Notes: a model not told the origin generated them from the sequence alone. Counted from the stretch's first letter, positions 23,374-33,722 are shown. The stretch is DNA of 64,000 nt from Coprobacter fastidiosus (GCF_030296935.1 NZ_AP028032.1:2294001-2358000); one strand, 5' to 3'. Program-made: numbers and translations.

Positions 23374-24108
23374 ATGAGAATGAAAAATTTATGGAGAATA
23401 GCAGCGGTATGCTGTCTCTTTTCATTGTCGTTATTTTCAGCGCAGGCTGTCGGTGACGCAAATAACAAATATGTTACTAAAGAGATAAAGGTAGATGATT
23501 TTTATAGAGTAAAGATCAATACGGCGTTTAATGTAGTGTATCATCACAGTAAGGATTCTGCAGGATTGATTCGGATTTACGGAGAAGAAAATATTCTGGA
23601 TGAAGTAAAGCCGGTTTCGAAAGACGGAACTTTAGAGATCAAATTCGTCAATACAGCTAAGCGTGAGTACGGGGTTATCATTTTGGACGTTTATTCTTCC
23701 GATTTGCAGGAAGTGCAGAGCGATGCAGGCGGAGTTTTCGAGACTTCCGGTAGTTTGTCCGGTTCAGAATTGGATATTCTACTGATGGGTAATGGTCTTG
23801 TTCGTTGTAACAAACTTGACTATGGCATTGTAAAAGCTCGTATTATGACCGGTTCGGGAGATATATTTTTAAGCGGTACATGCCGTGAAGCCCGTTTGTC
23901 TATTGCCGGTTCGGGAGAAATAAAAGGTCATGAGCTGAAAGCCCGTGATGTAAATTGCAATATTACCGGAAACGGAAGTATAGGTTGTTGGGCTGAAGAA
24001 AATCTGAAAGCTTTTATTACCGGGAAAGGCGATGTTTATTATAAGGGAAAGCCTACTGTCAAGAAACGTGGAATCGGGTCGGGTCGTGCTATTCCTCTAA
24101 TCGATTGA
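23374..24108 (+). CDS. DUF2807 (GIN domain) exported protein
   Basis: This 244-residue protein has a signal peptide (MKNLWRIAAVCCLFSLSLFSAQA) and a parallel beta-helix-like body. The family pattern is seen in VDDFYRVKINTAFNVVYHH near the N-terminus and in repeating glycine-rich turns (MGNGLVRCNKL, MTGSGDIFLSG, IAGSGEIKGHE, ITGNGSIGCWA, ITGKGDVYYKG). DUF2807 is described as a putative autotransporter adhesin head-like domain; its true role in Bacteroidetes is unknown, and it is probably periplasmic or surface-exposed. It is the second gene of the dusB unit and is closed by a strong bidirectional terminator. Confidence 0.9.
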   Translation: MRMKNLWRIAAVCCLFSLSLFSAQAVGDANNKYVTKEIKVDDFYRVKINTAFNVVYHHSKDSAGLIRIYGEENILDEVKPVSKDGTLEIKFVNTAKREYGVIILDVYSSDLQEVQSDAGGVFETSGSLSGSELDILLMGNGLVRCNKLDYGIVKARIMTGSGDIFLSGTCREARLSIAGSGEIKGHELKARDVNCNITGNGSIGCWAEENLKAFITGKGDVYYKGKPTVKKRGIGSGRAIPLID

Positions 24109-24153
24109 TCTGTTTTTTGTCTTTTTACGCATCTGATATATAGACAATTATTT

Positions 24154-24193
24154 AATAAAAAAAACGGGAAAATTATTTCCCGTTTTTTTTATT
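24154..24193. terminator. Bidirectional terminator between DUF2807 and the T9SS-protein gene
   Basis: An exact 18-bp inverted repeat (24154-24171 with 24176-24193, 4-nt loop) has a G/C core CGGGAAA flanked by eight A on one side and eight T on the other. It therefore works for both converging transcripts. Confidence 0.9.
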
Positions 24194-24209
24194 AAAAGGC
24201 TTCTATTCT

Positions 24210-25973
24210 TTATTTTTTGATGAATGGAATTACAGTTGTTCCATCAGCAGTTTTGATTTTTGCGATATAATAACCGGCAGCAAGGTCATCTACCGAAATT
24301 TGAGTAGTTGCAGAAACTGCTTTTACTACACTACCTTGTCCGTTTACGATGGTCACATCACAAACTTCAGAGAAGTTAAGAATGTCTTTTACCGGATTAG
24401 GATAAGCTTTAACAGTAGTTTTATCGGCTACATTGTTGTCGATAGCAGAGCTTTCTCCGTCTATAATTTGATTTACGGTAAATGTTCCTTCGTCAAATTC
24501 ACTATTTGTTATATTTATAGTTACAGTAGATACTTTATTATCGCATGCTCCTACACCATTCTTATATACATTTTCAGCTTCTTTTGTAGATGTTGTTTCT
24601 CCGCTTTTATAGTCATAAACGATGGAATAAGAAGAATAGGTGGTAACTACTTTGTTTGCTTGATCTCTGGAGCTGAATCCATAATCGACAGTCGAATAAA
24701 TATTGTTTGTGGAGAATGTAGTTCCTGTCGGATATACGGTCATATATTCATTTTGTGAAGCATCAATAGCAGGAGTCTCTATATTTCCTTGTCTTGCTGT
24801 TTCTACAGAGAGGTCGGATGGATTTATTTTTACTACATACGAGTCGAATTTTCCTTTACATATTAAATCGTTTTGGAAAGGAAGGTTTTCATTAAACAAC
24901 CCGGCTACGACAATTTTGCCATCTCTTTCCGAAATGCCACCGATTACATTTTGAAGATCATTTGTTAATACCTTGGCTGATTCATATACGTTTTTCTGAT
25001 TCAGTGTACCGTCGATATTAATATCGGCAAGAATAATTCCTCTGCTGTATAATTCTCCTTCGATAGGTAACTCTATATTCTCGGAACTATTACCTACGGT
25101 CAGGGTCTGATTACCCATCGCGCCAAATATAGCGTATATGTGATCTGTATTAGCATACATTTTGGCATCCGTAACCGAGTAAAGGGCATTTGCTCCTTCC
25201 ACAATAGGACTTAAATCTGCTAATTTTGCATCGATTGCGAGGTCGGTAGTCAATGAAATTACACAACCGCTATATAAGTCGGCAGCCATGCCTGTACCGT
25301 CATCAAAGGCTTTTGCATTAAAAGTGAATCCGTCTTTTTCTGTTTTTCCGGCATAAAGAACAGATGCATATAATTTACCATTTATAAATTGTAGATCTTG
25401 TATGTTAAAACTTGCGTCCACTATTAGAAACATAAAAGATGAGCCGGGTAGGTCTGCCAGATTGGTTTTAAAAGTTTCCAATTTCAACAAAACACCAGCA
25501 TTACTGTATTTTGCAATGAATCCGGAATTTGTATATAAAGTTCCTTCTCCTAATGGAGATTCGTATGTATTACAAGTTGCTGTTTGTTTGCTATTGTCCT
25601 GGCCGTTGAATATGGTTGTTTCTCCTGTATATGTACCGGCTACGTAAATATTCCCATCGTTATCATAAGTGATAGCGTTGATTTGAGTCGATTCTCCGTT
25701 AATTACATTTGCCCATACCGGTTCACCCGTAGCACTGTATTTAAACAGGAACGAATCTCCTGTGTTTTCAAAGTTCAAGGCTGTATTGCCAAAACTGACA
25801 TCTTCTTTAGTTAAGCTTCCTGCCACGAAAGTTTCACCAGATGGTGTAACAGTAACGGCAGAGGATGTTGTGGCATAGGATGCCTTTGTCGGAGTATCTA
25901 TGGTTTTACTCCACTGTGCTTGTGCCGACGTTACTAACGCTGCACAAAAAAGAATAAGTAGTCCTTTTTTCAT
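24210..25973 (-). CDS. T9SS type A sorting domain protein (predicted beta-propeller) of the RagAB locus
   Basis: This 587-residue secreted protein has a signal peptide (MKKGLLILFCAALVTSAQAQ) and a large beta-rich region with blade-like repeats (GETFVAGSLTKEDVSF, GNIYVAGTYTGETT, DGKIVVAGLFNENLPF). It ends in a type IX C-terminal sorting domain (KAYPNPVKDILNF, GYYIAKIKTADGTTVIPFIKK). It should cross the outer membrane through the T9SS and be attached to the surface. It follows the SusD gene by about 56 bp on the same strand, so it is probably the last gene of the operon and may bind the imported substrate. The exact ligand is unknown. ATG 25973 is preferred over an in-frame ATG six bases upstream. 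Confidence 0.82.
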   Translation of the reverse strand: MKKGLLILFCAALVTSAQAQWSKTIDTPTKASYATTSSAVTVTPSGETFVAGSLTKEDVSFGNTALNFENTGDSFLFKYSATGEPVWANVINGESTQINAITYDNDGNIYVAGTYTGETTIFNGQDNSKQTATCNTYESPLGEGTLYTNSGFIAKYSNAGVLLKLETFKTNLADLPGSSFMFLIVDASFNIQDLQFINGKLYASVLYAGKTEKDGFTFNAKAFDDGTGMAADLYSGCVISLTTDLAIDAKLADLSPIVEGANALYSVTDAKMYANTDHIYAIFGAMGNQTLTVGNSSENIELPIEGELYSRGIILADINIDGTLNQKNVYESAKVLTNDLQNVIGGISERDGKIVVAGLFNENLPFQNDLICKGKFDSYVVKINPSDLSVETARQGNIETPAIDASQNEYMTVYPTGTTFSTNNIYSTVDYGFSSRDQANKVVTTYSSYSIVYDYKSGETTSTKEAENVYKNGVGACDNKVSTVTINITNSEFDEGTFTVNQIIDGESSAIDNNVADKTTVKAYPNPVKDILNFSEVCDVTIVNGQGSVVKAVSATTQISVDDLAAGYYIAKIKTADGTTVIPFIKK

Positions 25974-26029
25974 AATCACAATAATTTAAAGTGAATAAAT
26001 AGTATATGAGAAAAATACCTAATCTGACT

Positions 26030-27349
26030 TTAGTTGGTCAGATTAGGGTTACTTTGTATAGCCTCATTCGGTATGCGGATAGTATAACGCTCGTCACCCT
26101 GTTCGAGTTTATATTCTTTCTCGTTTTCTGTTTTTGTGATTGCCGGTTGAGTAGTACGACGGAGATCAAACCAGCGGTGTCCTTCGAAAGCCAGCTCACG
26201 ATAACGTTCGTCATATATTTCTTGAAGCAATTCATCCTTATCCATTGCCTCTACTTTTGTTTCTTCTTCGGCATAGCCGGTAGCATTGAACCGTTTTGCT
26301 TTTAGTTGTAAAAGATAATCTTTCGCATCAATCAGATTATCATCCTGACAAGCCGCTTCGGCAGCATTCAGATATATTTCTCCGGTTCGGAATGTACAGG
26401 CATATTCGTTGCTTCCGCCCTTTCTTACCGTATATCTTCCGCCTCCTTCTGAAGTGTAGAAGCGATTTTTTCTTCTGTAATCGTTAGAGTTGTAGAGGTT
26501 ATATAGATCTGTAGAGATATAGATAGCTCTGTTTATATCTGCTGAGGAATATTCCAGTGCCATAATCGACTCTACAGATTGATAATTGTTTGGCATTGTG
26601 GTTTGCGAAAGATCTACGAGTTCTTTATTTATTTCCAGAACTTCTTTAGATGCATTTAAAGATTCGCTCCATTTCTGCATATACAGGTATAATCTTGATC
26701 TGAATGCTTTTAAAGCTGTAGTGGTGAATCTGTAGTTAAAACCTACATCCCATTTTTCTACATTCAATCGTTTCCCGGCTTCAACGATATCCGACTCTAT
26801 GGCTGCGTATATTTCCGCTACCGTATTCCGTGAAGGAGCGTCTTCAGTGTTCGAATTCAGTTTAAGAGGAACAGCTTTTGTATTTAAATTTTCTTCGTTA
26901 TAGGGCTTTCCGTAAAGGTTGACCAGCATAAAATGTATATATGCCCGCATGGCGTATGCTTCCCCTACGAGTTGTGCTATTTCTTCTTTACTTCCCCCAG
27001 TCATTTTATTCTCGTTTTCTATTGTATAGTTGATGAGGAAAAGGGCTTGGTAATATTGCCGCCAACCAAAATCAGAAGAATAGTCGGGACTGTAATCATC
27101 CCATGTCCATTCTTCGAAATAAAGACTTCGGCTTTCCGTATCGGTAAAAGATCCTACTTCATCGCTGCGGAATGCCGTGCGTGCTCTTCCGCTTTTAGGA
27201 GTACTTACGTATGCCTGTGTCATTAAAGCTCTGAATTCTGTAGCAGTCGTAGGAATTACTTTTCCGACAGGAGTAATATCCAAAAAATTGTCGCAGGAAA
27301 TGAATCCTGTTGCCAAAAATATTGACAGTATATAAATTATCTTTTTCAT
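26030..27349 (-). CDS. SusD/RagB family nutrient-binding outer-membrane lipoprotein
   Basis: This 439-residue protein has a lipobox (LATGFISC) with the lipidated Cys near residue 19, followed by DNFLDITPVGKVIP, the usual SusD start. TPR-type helices occupy the middle (QLVGEAYAMRAYIHFMLVNLYGKPY, the hallmark SusD helix). The C-terminus holds the family signature AFEGHRWFDLRR and a final IPNEAIQSNPNLTN. It acts as the surface lid that binds substrate and hands it to the SusC transporter encoded 12 bp upstream. The protein is shorter than most polysaccharide SusDs (about 500-550) and closer to RagB-like peptide-binding members; the substrate is inferred from the neighbouring protease, not proven. 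Confidence 0.95.
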   Translation of the reverse strand: MKKIIYILSIFLATGFISCDNFLDITPVGKVIPTTATEFRALMTQAYVSTPKSGRARTAFRSDEVGSFTDTESRSLYFEEWTWDDYSPDYSSDFGWRQYYQALFLINYTIENENKMTGGSKEEIAQLVGEAYAMRAYIHFMLVNLYGKPYNEENLNTKAVPLKLNSNTEDAPSRNTVAEIYAAIESDIVEAGKRLNVEKWDVGFNYRFTTTALKAFRSRLYLYMQKWSESLNASKEVLEINKELVDLSQTTMPNNYQSVESIMALEYSSADINRAIYISTDLYNLYNSNDYRRKNRFYTSEGGGRYTVRKGGSNEYACTFRTGEIYLNAAEAACQDDNLIDAKDYLLQLKAKRFNATGYAEEETKVEAMDKDELLQEIYDERYRELAFEGHRWFDLRRTTQPAITKTENEKEYKLEQGDERYTIRIPNEAIQSNPNLTN

Positions 27350-27361
27350 CGGATTCGTACG

Positions 27362-30300
27362 TTAAAAGTTTAAATTAAGACTGAACGTAACTGACTTCGG
27401 AATGGGTTGTGCATATACGTTACCCATTGTTTCCGGATCGAGATAATTGGTATAGTCCGATCCGACTACAAACAGGTTGCGTCCTTCTAAAGAAATAGAT
27501 CCGGAACTCATGTGGAATAACTTCAGCCAATTCTCAGGCAGTTTATATCCGACACGAATACTTTGTATTCTCATATAGTTTCCTTTTTTTACCCAAGTGT
27601 CCATCGAATTATAATAATTCAAGTCATTGAAAGCCGTATATTCGTTGTGGCGATAAGACTGTCCGTTTTTCGTATCACTGATAAGTGCGGGGAAGCGTCC
27701 GTTCGGGTTGCTTGGTGTCCATCTGTCTAAAATATCACGATTCGTATTCATTCCCCGATCATAACTTGTGATGGAGTATGAAGGTTGTGTCTGGACGTAT
27801 TGACCTAAATTGAAAATACAGTTGACCGCTATTTCGAAACGTTTGATAGTAAATGTGTTTGTAAAACCTCCTGAGTAAAGCGGTTCTGTAGTTCCGATAT
27901 ATTTGAATAGGGCCCGATGTTCCTCAGCCGTAAGGTCAGGACCATCATTCTTCATATTGAAATATTGTTCTGCGGTAACTTTTTCTCCGGCACTATTTAG
28001 GAATAGAGGGTACCCTTCGCTGTCGAGACCGGCAGACGGATAAGCGAAGATAGCACCGATCGGGTAACCTACCAATGACGGTGTCGTTTGGTTGGCAGGT
28101 ACGGACATTTTCAAAATCTTGTTGTTGTTATATCCGATGTTGAAATTTGTGTACCATGTGAAATTTTTGGTATGTATGTTTCTTGTCGTCAAACTCAACT
28201 CTATTCCTTGGTTTCTCAACGTCGCCCAATTGACAGTGGTAGAAGAGAAGCCTGTTTCCAAAGGTGTCATTTTTGTCCCGATCAAGTCGCTGCTATAACG
28301 ATAGTAATAGTCTATTCCCAAGCTGATAGCCTGATCGAGTACCGAGAAATCAAGACCCGCATTTACCGATTGGGTTTTTTCCCAACGCAGTTTATCATTG
28401 GGTGGAGAATCTACCCGGATGGTATTCTCGCTGTTGCCCGGTAATATCTGTTCTACTTTGTAAGTTCCCATAACGTATGGGGATGTATTTTTATCGATAT
28501 TTCCCTGAATACCATAAGAAGCTCTGACAGCAAGGTTATCTATCCAATCGGCCGAGCGCATAAATTCTTCACTGGAGATTCTCCATAATCCGCTGACCGA
28601 ATAAAGCGGGAGATAACGGTATTTTTTATCTACACCGAAAAGGTCAGAACCGTCAAACCGGATGCTTCCTCCTAATGTATAGCGTTGCAGCAACGTATAA
28701 GAGAATGTTCCGAACCATGACGCATAAGCATTTTCAACATAAGTTTTTGAATGCAGGGGAACAGATGAAGCTTGCTCGTTACTTGGGAAAATAACCGGTT
28801 GTGTAGTCAAAGTTTTCCGGTCGAACCCATAACCTGCAGAGAACAAAGTCTGATACCAAGTTTTTCTTATCTCAGCTCCTGCCATAGCCTCTATTTCGTG
28901 TATGTTCTTTATTTGAGTACGGTATTCGGCCATTGTTTTCCAAGTGACCTGAGAAGATTTATTTTCGTATTGTTTGTGGAAACCTCCGTCTGGAAGAAAT
29001 GATTTGTCTCCCAAACTGGCAAGACGAGTTTTTCTCTTTTCTTTACGCATAGCATAGCTGTCGTGGTCTGCTATTTTTTCGATCGAGCTGTTATTTACCT
29101 GTAAACCTACTTGAGATGTAATTTTGAAATGGTCGTTTAACCTTAAATTTACATCGAATATAGAAGAAAACGATTGAATCGTATTTTCGTTTGAGGTATT
29201 ATTCCTTTCTTCGAAAATATTGAAATTTTCTATTTCATCGTCACCTTTGCCTGTGATGTTGTCATCATATATGTAATTATTATTTTCGTCATATACCTGT
29301 TGATACGGATTTGCTCTCCGAGAATAAAATGTCGGGCTGGTAAAGCTGTCCGCATCGGTTAAGTATGAATGGTTCTTCATCTGGTTAGCGTATATATTAG
29401 CTCCCAGTTGCAAGTATTTATTTACCTTGTAAGTGGTTTTGCCGGTAAAATTGAATCGGCTGGCGTCTACACCGATAACGTTTCCTTTTTCGGTATAATA
29501 GCCCAAAGAGGTGTAATAAGTAGCACGATCGCCTCCACCGGATAAACTTAAATTGTATTCCTGATTGAATGCATCCCGGAAAAGAATATCATTCCAGTCT
29601 GTATTTATCGCGCGTAATTGGTTTATTGCGGCTTGGGCTTCGGGAGAAATGGCACTGAACCCTCCTGCTTTGAAAGCATCGAGCTGATTGTATTGTTGCA
29701 ATATTTCCGATACACCGCCTTTTTTTTCTCGATAAGTATAGTCAGATTGTAATAAATCCATTTCTAACTGAACTTTTTCATCAGAGTTCAGTAAGTTTAA
29801 TCTATCGATGTTTACATTGGGAACATAAGACAGTTTTGTAGAGAAAGAAACCCGAGTTTTCCCTTTTTTCCCGCTTTTGGTCGTAATAACAATAACTCCG
29901 TTGGCAGCTCGTGCACCGTATATCGCCGTAGCAGCAGCGTCTTTTAAAACGGTAACATCTTCTATATCGTTCGGATTGATACCGGCAATAGATGTAGAAT
30001 ATATATTATCTATATCTTGTAAGTCTTCCATTTTAGGTATATCTGTGCCTTCTAACGGAATACCGTCCAATACCCATAACGGATCTTGTGTTCCGTTTAA
30101 TGAAGAAGTTCCGCGGATCCTTATTTTTACCGGAGCACCCGGAGCACCGGTTGATGTTACTGCAGAAAGCCCAGCTACCTGCCCTGCTAGGATTTGGTCA
30201 ATCGAATGAGAACTTCCGATCAGTTGATCAGTCATTTTTACTTTAGAAATGGCTGAGGTAAGTTTCCGTCGCTCGATATTCTGATATCCGGTAACGACGA

Positions 30301-30640
30301 TATTATCAAGCTCATGAGAGGATGATTCTAATTTGATGTTGTAAAATGTTTCTTTTCCGAGTTTGATCTCTTTTTGATTGTGTCCCAGATAACTGCAGAA
30401 AATGCGGGTAATATTATCGGGGACATTGATAATAAAGCTTCCGTCGATAGCCGTCATTACACCGATCGATTCTTTAGGATAATTTATCTTTTTCAGGTCA
30501 TCGGTCGACACGAATACAGATGCTCCGATAAGCGGCATGTTGTCTTCATCTGAGGTAACAAGTCCTTTGATTTCACGGGTAGCCGAGAATACCGACATTG
30601 TATAAACCATCAGTGTGGAAATCAATAAGAATTTTTTCAT
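27362..30640 (-). CDS. SusC/RagA family TonB-linked outer-membrane transporter
   Basis: This 1,092-residue protein has a signal peptide, a CarboxypepD_reg-like domain (about residues 22-108: GLVTSDEDNMPLIGASVFV), and a plug domain with the SusC signatures DNIVVTGYQ, GTSSLNGTQDPLWVLDGIPL and LKDAAATAIYGARAANGVI. The rest is a 22-strand barrel ending in SVTFSLNLNF with a terminal Phe. It imports substrate across the outer membrane with TonB energy and the SusD lid. There is no N-terminal STN signalling domain, so it probably does not signal to an ECF sigma factor. The 213-bp spacer upstream carries a 16-bp inverted repeat. Confidence 0.97.
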   Translation of the reverse strand: MKKFLLISTLMVYTMSVFSATREIKGLVTSDEDNMPLIGASVFVSTDDLKKINYPKESIGVMTAIDGSFIINVPDNITRIFCSYLGHNQKEIKLGKETFYNIKLESSSHELDNIVVTGYQNIERRKLTSAISKVKMTDQLIGSSHSIDQILAGQVAGLSAVTSTGAPGAPVKIRIRGTSSLNGTQDPLWVLDGIPLEGTDIPKMEDLQDIDNIYSTSIAGINPNDIEDVTVLKDAAATAIYGARAANGVIVITTKSGKKGKTRVSFSTKLSYVPNVNIDRLNLLNSDEKVQLEMDLLQSDYTYREKKGGVSEILQQYNQLDAFKAGGFSAISPEAQAAINQLRAINTDWNDILFRDAFNQEYNLSLSGGGDRATYYTSLGYYTEKGNVIGVDASRFNFTGKTTYKVNKYLQLGANIYANQMKNHSYLTDADSFTSPTFYSRRANPYQQVYDENNNYIYDDNITGKGDDEIENFNIFEERNNTSNENTIQSFSSIFDVNLRLNDHFKITSQVGLQVNNSSIEKIADHDSYAMRKEKRKTRLASLGDKSFLPDGGFHKQYENKSSQVTWKTMAEYRTQIKNIHEIEAMAGAEIRKTWYQTLFSAGYGFDRKTLTTQPVIFPSNEQASSVPLHSKTYVENAYASWFGTFSYTLLQRYTLGGSIRFDGSDLFGVDKKYRYLPLYSVSGLWRISSEEFMRSADWIDNLAVRASYGIQGNIDKNTSPYVMGTYKVEQILPGNSENTIRVDSPPNDKLRWEKTQSVNAGLDFSVLDQAISLGIDYYYRYSSDLIGTKMTPLETGFSSTTVNWATLRNQGIELSLTTRNIHTKNFTWYTNFNIGYNNNKILKMSVPANQTTPSLVGYPIGAIFAYPSAGLDSEGYPLFLNSAGEKVTAEQYFNMKNDGPDLTAEEHRALFKYIGTTEPLYSGGFTNTFTIKRFEIAVNCIFNLGQYVQTQPSYSITSYDRGMNTNRDILDRWTPSNPNGRFPALISDTKNGQSYRHNEYTAFNDLNYYNSMDTWVKKGNYMRIQSIRVGYKLPENWLKLFHMSSGSISLEGRNLFVVGSDYTNYLDPETMGNVYAQPIPKSVTFSLNLNF

Positions 30641-30664
30641 CTGACAAAATCTGTATGTCCAAAA

Positions 30665-30803
30665 AAACGTTCGTTTTTTCGGACGGTTTATAATATTTAC
30701 TCTTCGAGGATATAATTTCTATAAATCCTTTTATTTCAGTTTTTTGCTGATCCTTTGACTTTATCTGACAACCTTGTTTTTCTTGCTGAAAAAACGAACG
30801 TTT
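30665..30803. repeat. 16-bp perfect inverted repeat in the spacer before the SusC gene
   Basis: AAACGTTCGTTTTTTC (30665-30680) and GAAAAAACGAACGTTT (30788-30803) are exact complements separated by 107 nt. They lie between the metalloprotease stop and the SusC start. The transcript could fold into a large stem-loop, or the arms could be paired operator sites. It may adjust SusC expression relative to the protease gene. Confidence 0.7.
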
Positions 30804-30853
30804 GTTTGAATGAAATTAAGGATAAGCAATTTATAAAAAGTCCGGTACGGATA

Positions 30854-33508
30854 TTATTTGTTTAATCCTAAACCGGTATTGATACGTAATAAAACGTCTG
30901 TATAATGATAACGGGCGGCCAAATCGGATGTTGTATTTACTCGTTTTTGTAACAGTTCTCTTACTCTGAGCAATTCTCCTCGTTTTACAGATACGGCGTC
31001 AGAAGTACGATTCGATTGTCCGCTGTAAAAGTTTACATTACGGGCAGACCGTTCTTCGTCTCCTTCAAAATGTTGTCCGCAGCAAGGTAATACAAGATCT
31101 TGTAATCCAGTTCCGACCAGTTTTGGAGCGCTTTTGGTCGTTGCTTCTTCTTGGGCGGCGACTAAAAGCGCATCGATAAAGCCTTTTTGTAGCGCTCTCA
31201 TATTTGCATCGGGAATTCCTCCTCTTTCTGTAATACCGAATATATGCTTGTGCATCATGTCCAGCATTTCGATAGCGGTGAAAGCTTTTTTCCCGTTCTG
31301 TTTCTCGTTTTCTATCATGCGGATAATCCGGTTATTGGTGAGCAAGTCCCAGAAAATATATCCGTGCATGTTTTTTAATGTGTATGAAGGAGAGTTTTCG
31401 ATAGCTCCCATCATCGAATTTTGTATCGGAAATGTATATTTGTTTATATCCGCATTCAATAGCCAATCGGGACTGGTCAATACCTCATCTAATAAGAACT
31501 GTAATGCTTCTTTCTGGCGATCTTTTTCGACAAAAGCGTAAGTTTCTTGTCCGTCTCCGATAGCCGTATTTTCAAGATACATGCCACCTACGTTAGAAAG
31601 TACGTGATAAGTATAGAGATTCCATTGTCCGATTATCGCATTGTATAATCTTCCGGCATCGGTATAAGTTTGCCCTTTTTCTCCGGTGGTTGTCCATTCG
31701 ATGATATGCGGCATGATTCTTTTAATATTTGCCATCCCGTAACGGGCTGCTTTTACGTTATCATCTCCGAGATCTTCTATCATGGCTCGCGGATCGGTTG
31801 CATCACGCATTGATTGGGCGTCGGCAAATCGATATAACGGTCCGGTATGTTTGCTCAAAAATTCGTAAACGGCATCTTTCTCTTGATCGGGAGACTCAAT
31901 ATCTCTCCAACGGTATCCGAATTCTATAGCGAATATATCATACGGGCCGATATGCGGAGCGAATTCAGTAATTCCGTCTCCGGGTTGCGCTACGTAATTA
32001 TAGCGTGCATAATCCATGATAGACGATGCCGTAGATTTCATTTTGTTTGTAAATGTTTTGGAGCGTAATGAATCTGTCGGATAAGCTGCCGAAGCGATCA
32101 TATTGTGGCGTAAACCCAAAGAATGTCCGATTTCGTGACAGGCTACAAAACGCATGGCATCTCCCATGAGACTATCCGGTAATAGACATTGTTGTGCAGC
32201 CGGATTAACAGCTCCGGTTTGAATGGTAATCCAATTTTTAAGTATAGAAATGACATTGTGCCACCAGATAACATCGGCTTCGATGATTTCTCCTGAACGG
32301 GGATCGTATATCGAAGGACCCATGGCATTCGACTCTGCCGAAGCGACATAATTGATAACAGAATAATTAATGTCATCTTCGTCGGCAGCAACACTATCCG
32401 GAAGTTGTTTGGCAATTATAGCATTTTTAAATCCTGCTTTTTCAAAAGCTACTTGCCAGTCTTCTACTCCTTGTTTTATATATTTTCTCCATTGTACGGG
32501 AGTCGTTTTGTCGATATAAAAGACTATCGGCTTTTGCGGTTCGACCAGTTCTCCTCTAAGATAGGCTTCCTTGTCTTCGGGTTTCGGTTCGAGCCGCCAA
32601 CGGGTAATTAATTTTCGAGAATCCAGTTTTTGTTGTTTATCGCTGAAAAAGAGTTGAGGAACATAGAAGTATCCTACTCGGGGAGTCGTATAACGTCCTA
32701 TCATCGGTTTTTCCGGTAACAACACAATCGAGGAGCTGACTTCTGCAGTCAGATTATTTACTTTGTTGAACTCTTTTTCATGGGTCGTCAATTCGGATAT
32801 GACAACTACATTATTTTCGAATGCCTTGGTTTTGACAATTCTTGAAAGATTCTTATCTATTGAAGAATTGACATTCAAATTCGGAAAAAATCTGTTGATA
32901 GGAGATTCTCCATTGTAAATATCATTAATTTTGATTACAAACGCAGTTGTGTCTTTATTGTATGCTTCTATTTTGAAACTTGTCATTAACGGTGAGATGT
33001 AATTTTCATCGACCGATTTACCGATGGCATCGCCTTCCGGATATTGAGGTTTGGGCTGCATTTCCCGAACAACGATTTTATTTTCGTCCTTATTCCATTC
33101 AAAACGTACTAACTCGGTTTGGTAATTGATTCCTTTATTTATTCCCGATCCGTTGATGACAGCCGGAACTTTTGTCAGCTTATTGACAATCAGCATATCC
33201 CGGTTAAGTAGCTTTGCCGGAATCTCGAAATAGTAATCGTTTTTCTTTTTATGAATGCGGAACATCCCTTCTTGGGTAATAGTTTCCGGCCCGACGATTT
33301 TTTCATAATCATTTTTTGATTTTGTAGAGTCTTTGGCCGCTACGGTTTCATCCTTTTTAGATTTACGGGATTTTTTATTCTTTTTCTTGAATATGTTTAG
33401 TTGTAATTCTTCTTGTTGAATCGTATTGTTTACAGGCAATTCTCCGGCATAGCAGACACCGATAAAAGAGAACATTATTCCCCACAAGATAAACTTGCTT
33501 TTCTTCAT
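30854..33508 (-). CDS. Zinc-dependent metalloprotease (DUF5117/DUF5118/DUF4953 type)
   Basis: This 884-residue secreted protease has a signal peptide (MKKSKFILWGIMFSFIGVCYAG), a lysine-rich linker, a DUF5118-like segment (about residues 60-110), a DUF5117 region (about 115-320), and a metzincin-type catalytic domain. The zinc site is H458-E459-x2-H462-x5-H468 (HEIGHSLGLRH), followed by NMIAS and, further on, STASSIMDYARYN, which contains the Met-turn. Upstream DPRSGEIIEADVIWWHN is typical of the family. It likely acts in the periplasm or at the surface. It is the first gene of the presumed operon with SusC, SusD and the T9SS protein and has a well-formed promoter. Confidence 0.93.
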   Translation of the reverse strand: MKKSKFILWGIMFSFIGVCYAGELPVNNTIQQEELQLNIFKKKNKKSRKSKKDETVAAKDSTKSKNDYEKIVGPETITQEGMFRIHKKKNDYYFEIPAKLLNRDMLIVNKLTKVPAVINGSGINKGINYQTELVRFEWNKDENKIVVREMQPKPQYPEGDAIGKSVDENYISPLMTSFKIEAYNKDTTAFVIKINDIYNGESPINRFFPNLNVNSSIDKNLSRIVKTKAFENNVVVISELTTHEKEFNKVNNLTAEVSSSIVLLPEKPMIGRYTTPRVGYFYVPQLFFSDKQQKLDSRKLITRWRLEPKPEDKEAYLRGELVEPQKPIVFYIDKTTPVQWRKYIKQGVEDWQVAFEKAGFKNAIIAKQLPDSVAADEDDINYSVINYVASAESNAMGPSIYDPRSGEIIEADVIWWHNVISILKNWITIQTGAVNPAAQQCLLPDSLMGDAMRFVACHEIGHSLGLRHNMIASAAYPTDSLRSKTFTNKMKSTASSIMDYARYNYVAQPGDGITEFAPHIGPYDIFAIEFGYRWRDIESPDQEKDAVYEFLSKHTGPLYRFADAQSMRDATDPRAMIEDLGDDNVKAARYGMANIKRIMPHIIEWTTTGEKGQTYTDAGRLYNAIIGQWNLYTYHVLSNVGGMYLENTAIGDGQETYAFVEKDRQKEALQFLLDEVLTSPDWLLNADINKYTFPIQNSMMGAIENSPSYTLKNMHGYIFWDLLTNNRIIRMIENEKQNGKKAFTAIEMLDMMHKHIFGITERGGIPDANMRALQKGFIDALLVAAQEEATTKSAPKLVGTGLQDLVLPCCGQHFEGDEERSARNVNFYSGQSNRTSDAVSVKRGELLRVRELLQKRVNTTSDLAARYHYTDVLLRINTGLGLNK

Positions 33509-33638
33509 ATGAGTTAAATGTTTAAGTTAATTTCTTGTTTTACAGTTTGATGCGACGGTTTATTATTTAATTGAGTTTCTGTCGAGTTTATTATCCTGTA
33601 TTTTTGTAAACCTAGCATTTTCAATCCTTTTCAAAAAG

Positions 33639-33668
33639 CAAAGGTATATATTGTTTTTTTATTTGCAA
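33639..33668 (-). promoter_or_regulatory. Bacteroidetes promoter of the metalloprotease-SusCD operon
   Basis: On the minus strand TTG (33668-33666), a 19-bp spacer and TACCTTTG (33646-33639) match the consensus. Transcription should begin near 33632, leaving a leader of about 120 nt before the metalloprotease ATG. Confidence 0.7.
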
Positions 33669-33722
33669 GCAGTTGTCTCTATTTTTATGCATTTTCAATC
33701 AAAAATGATGTGCTTAAAACGT

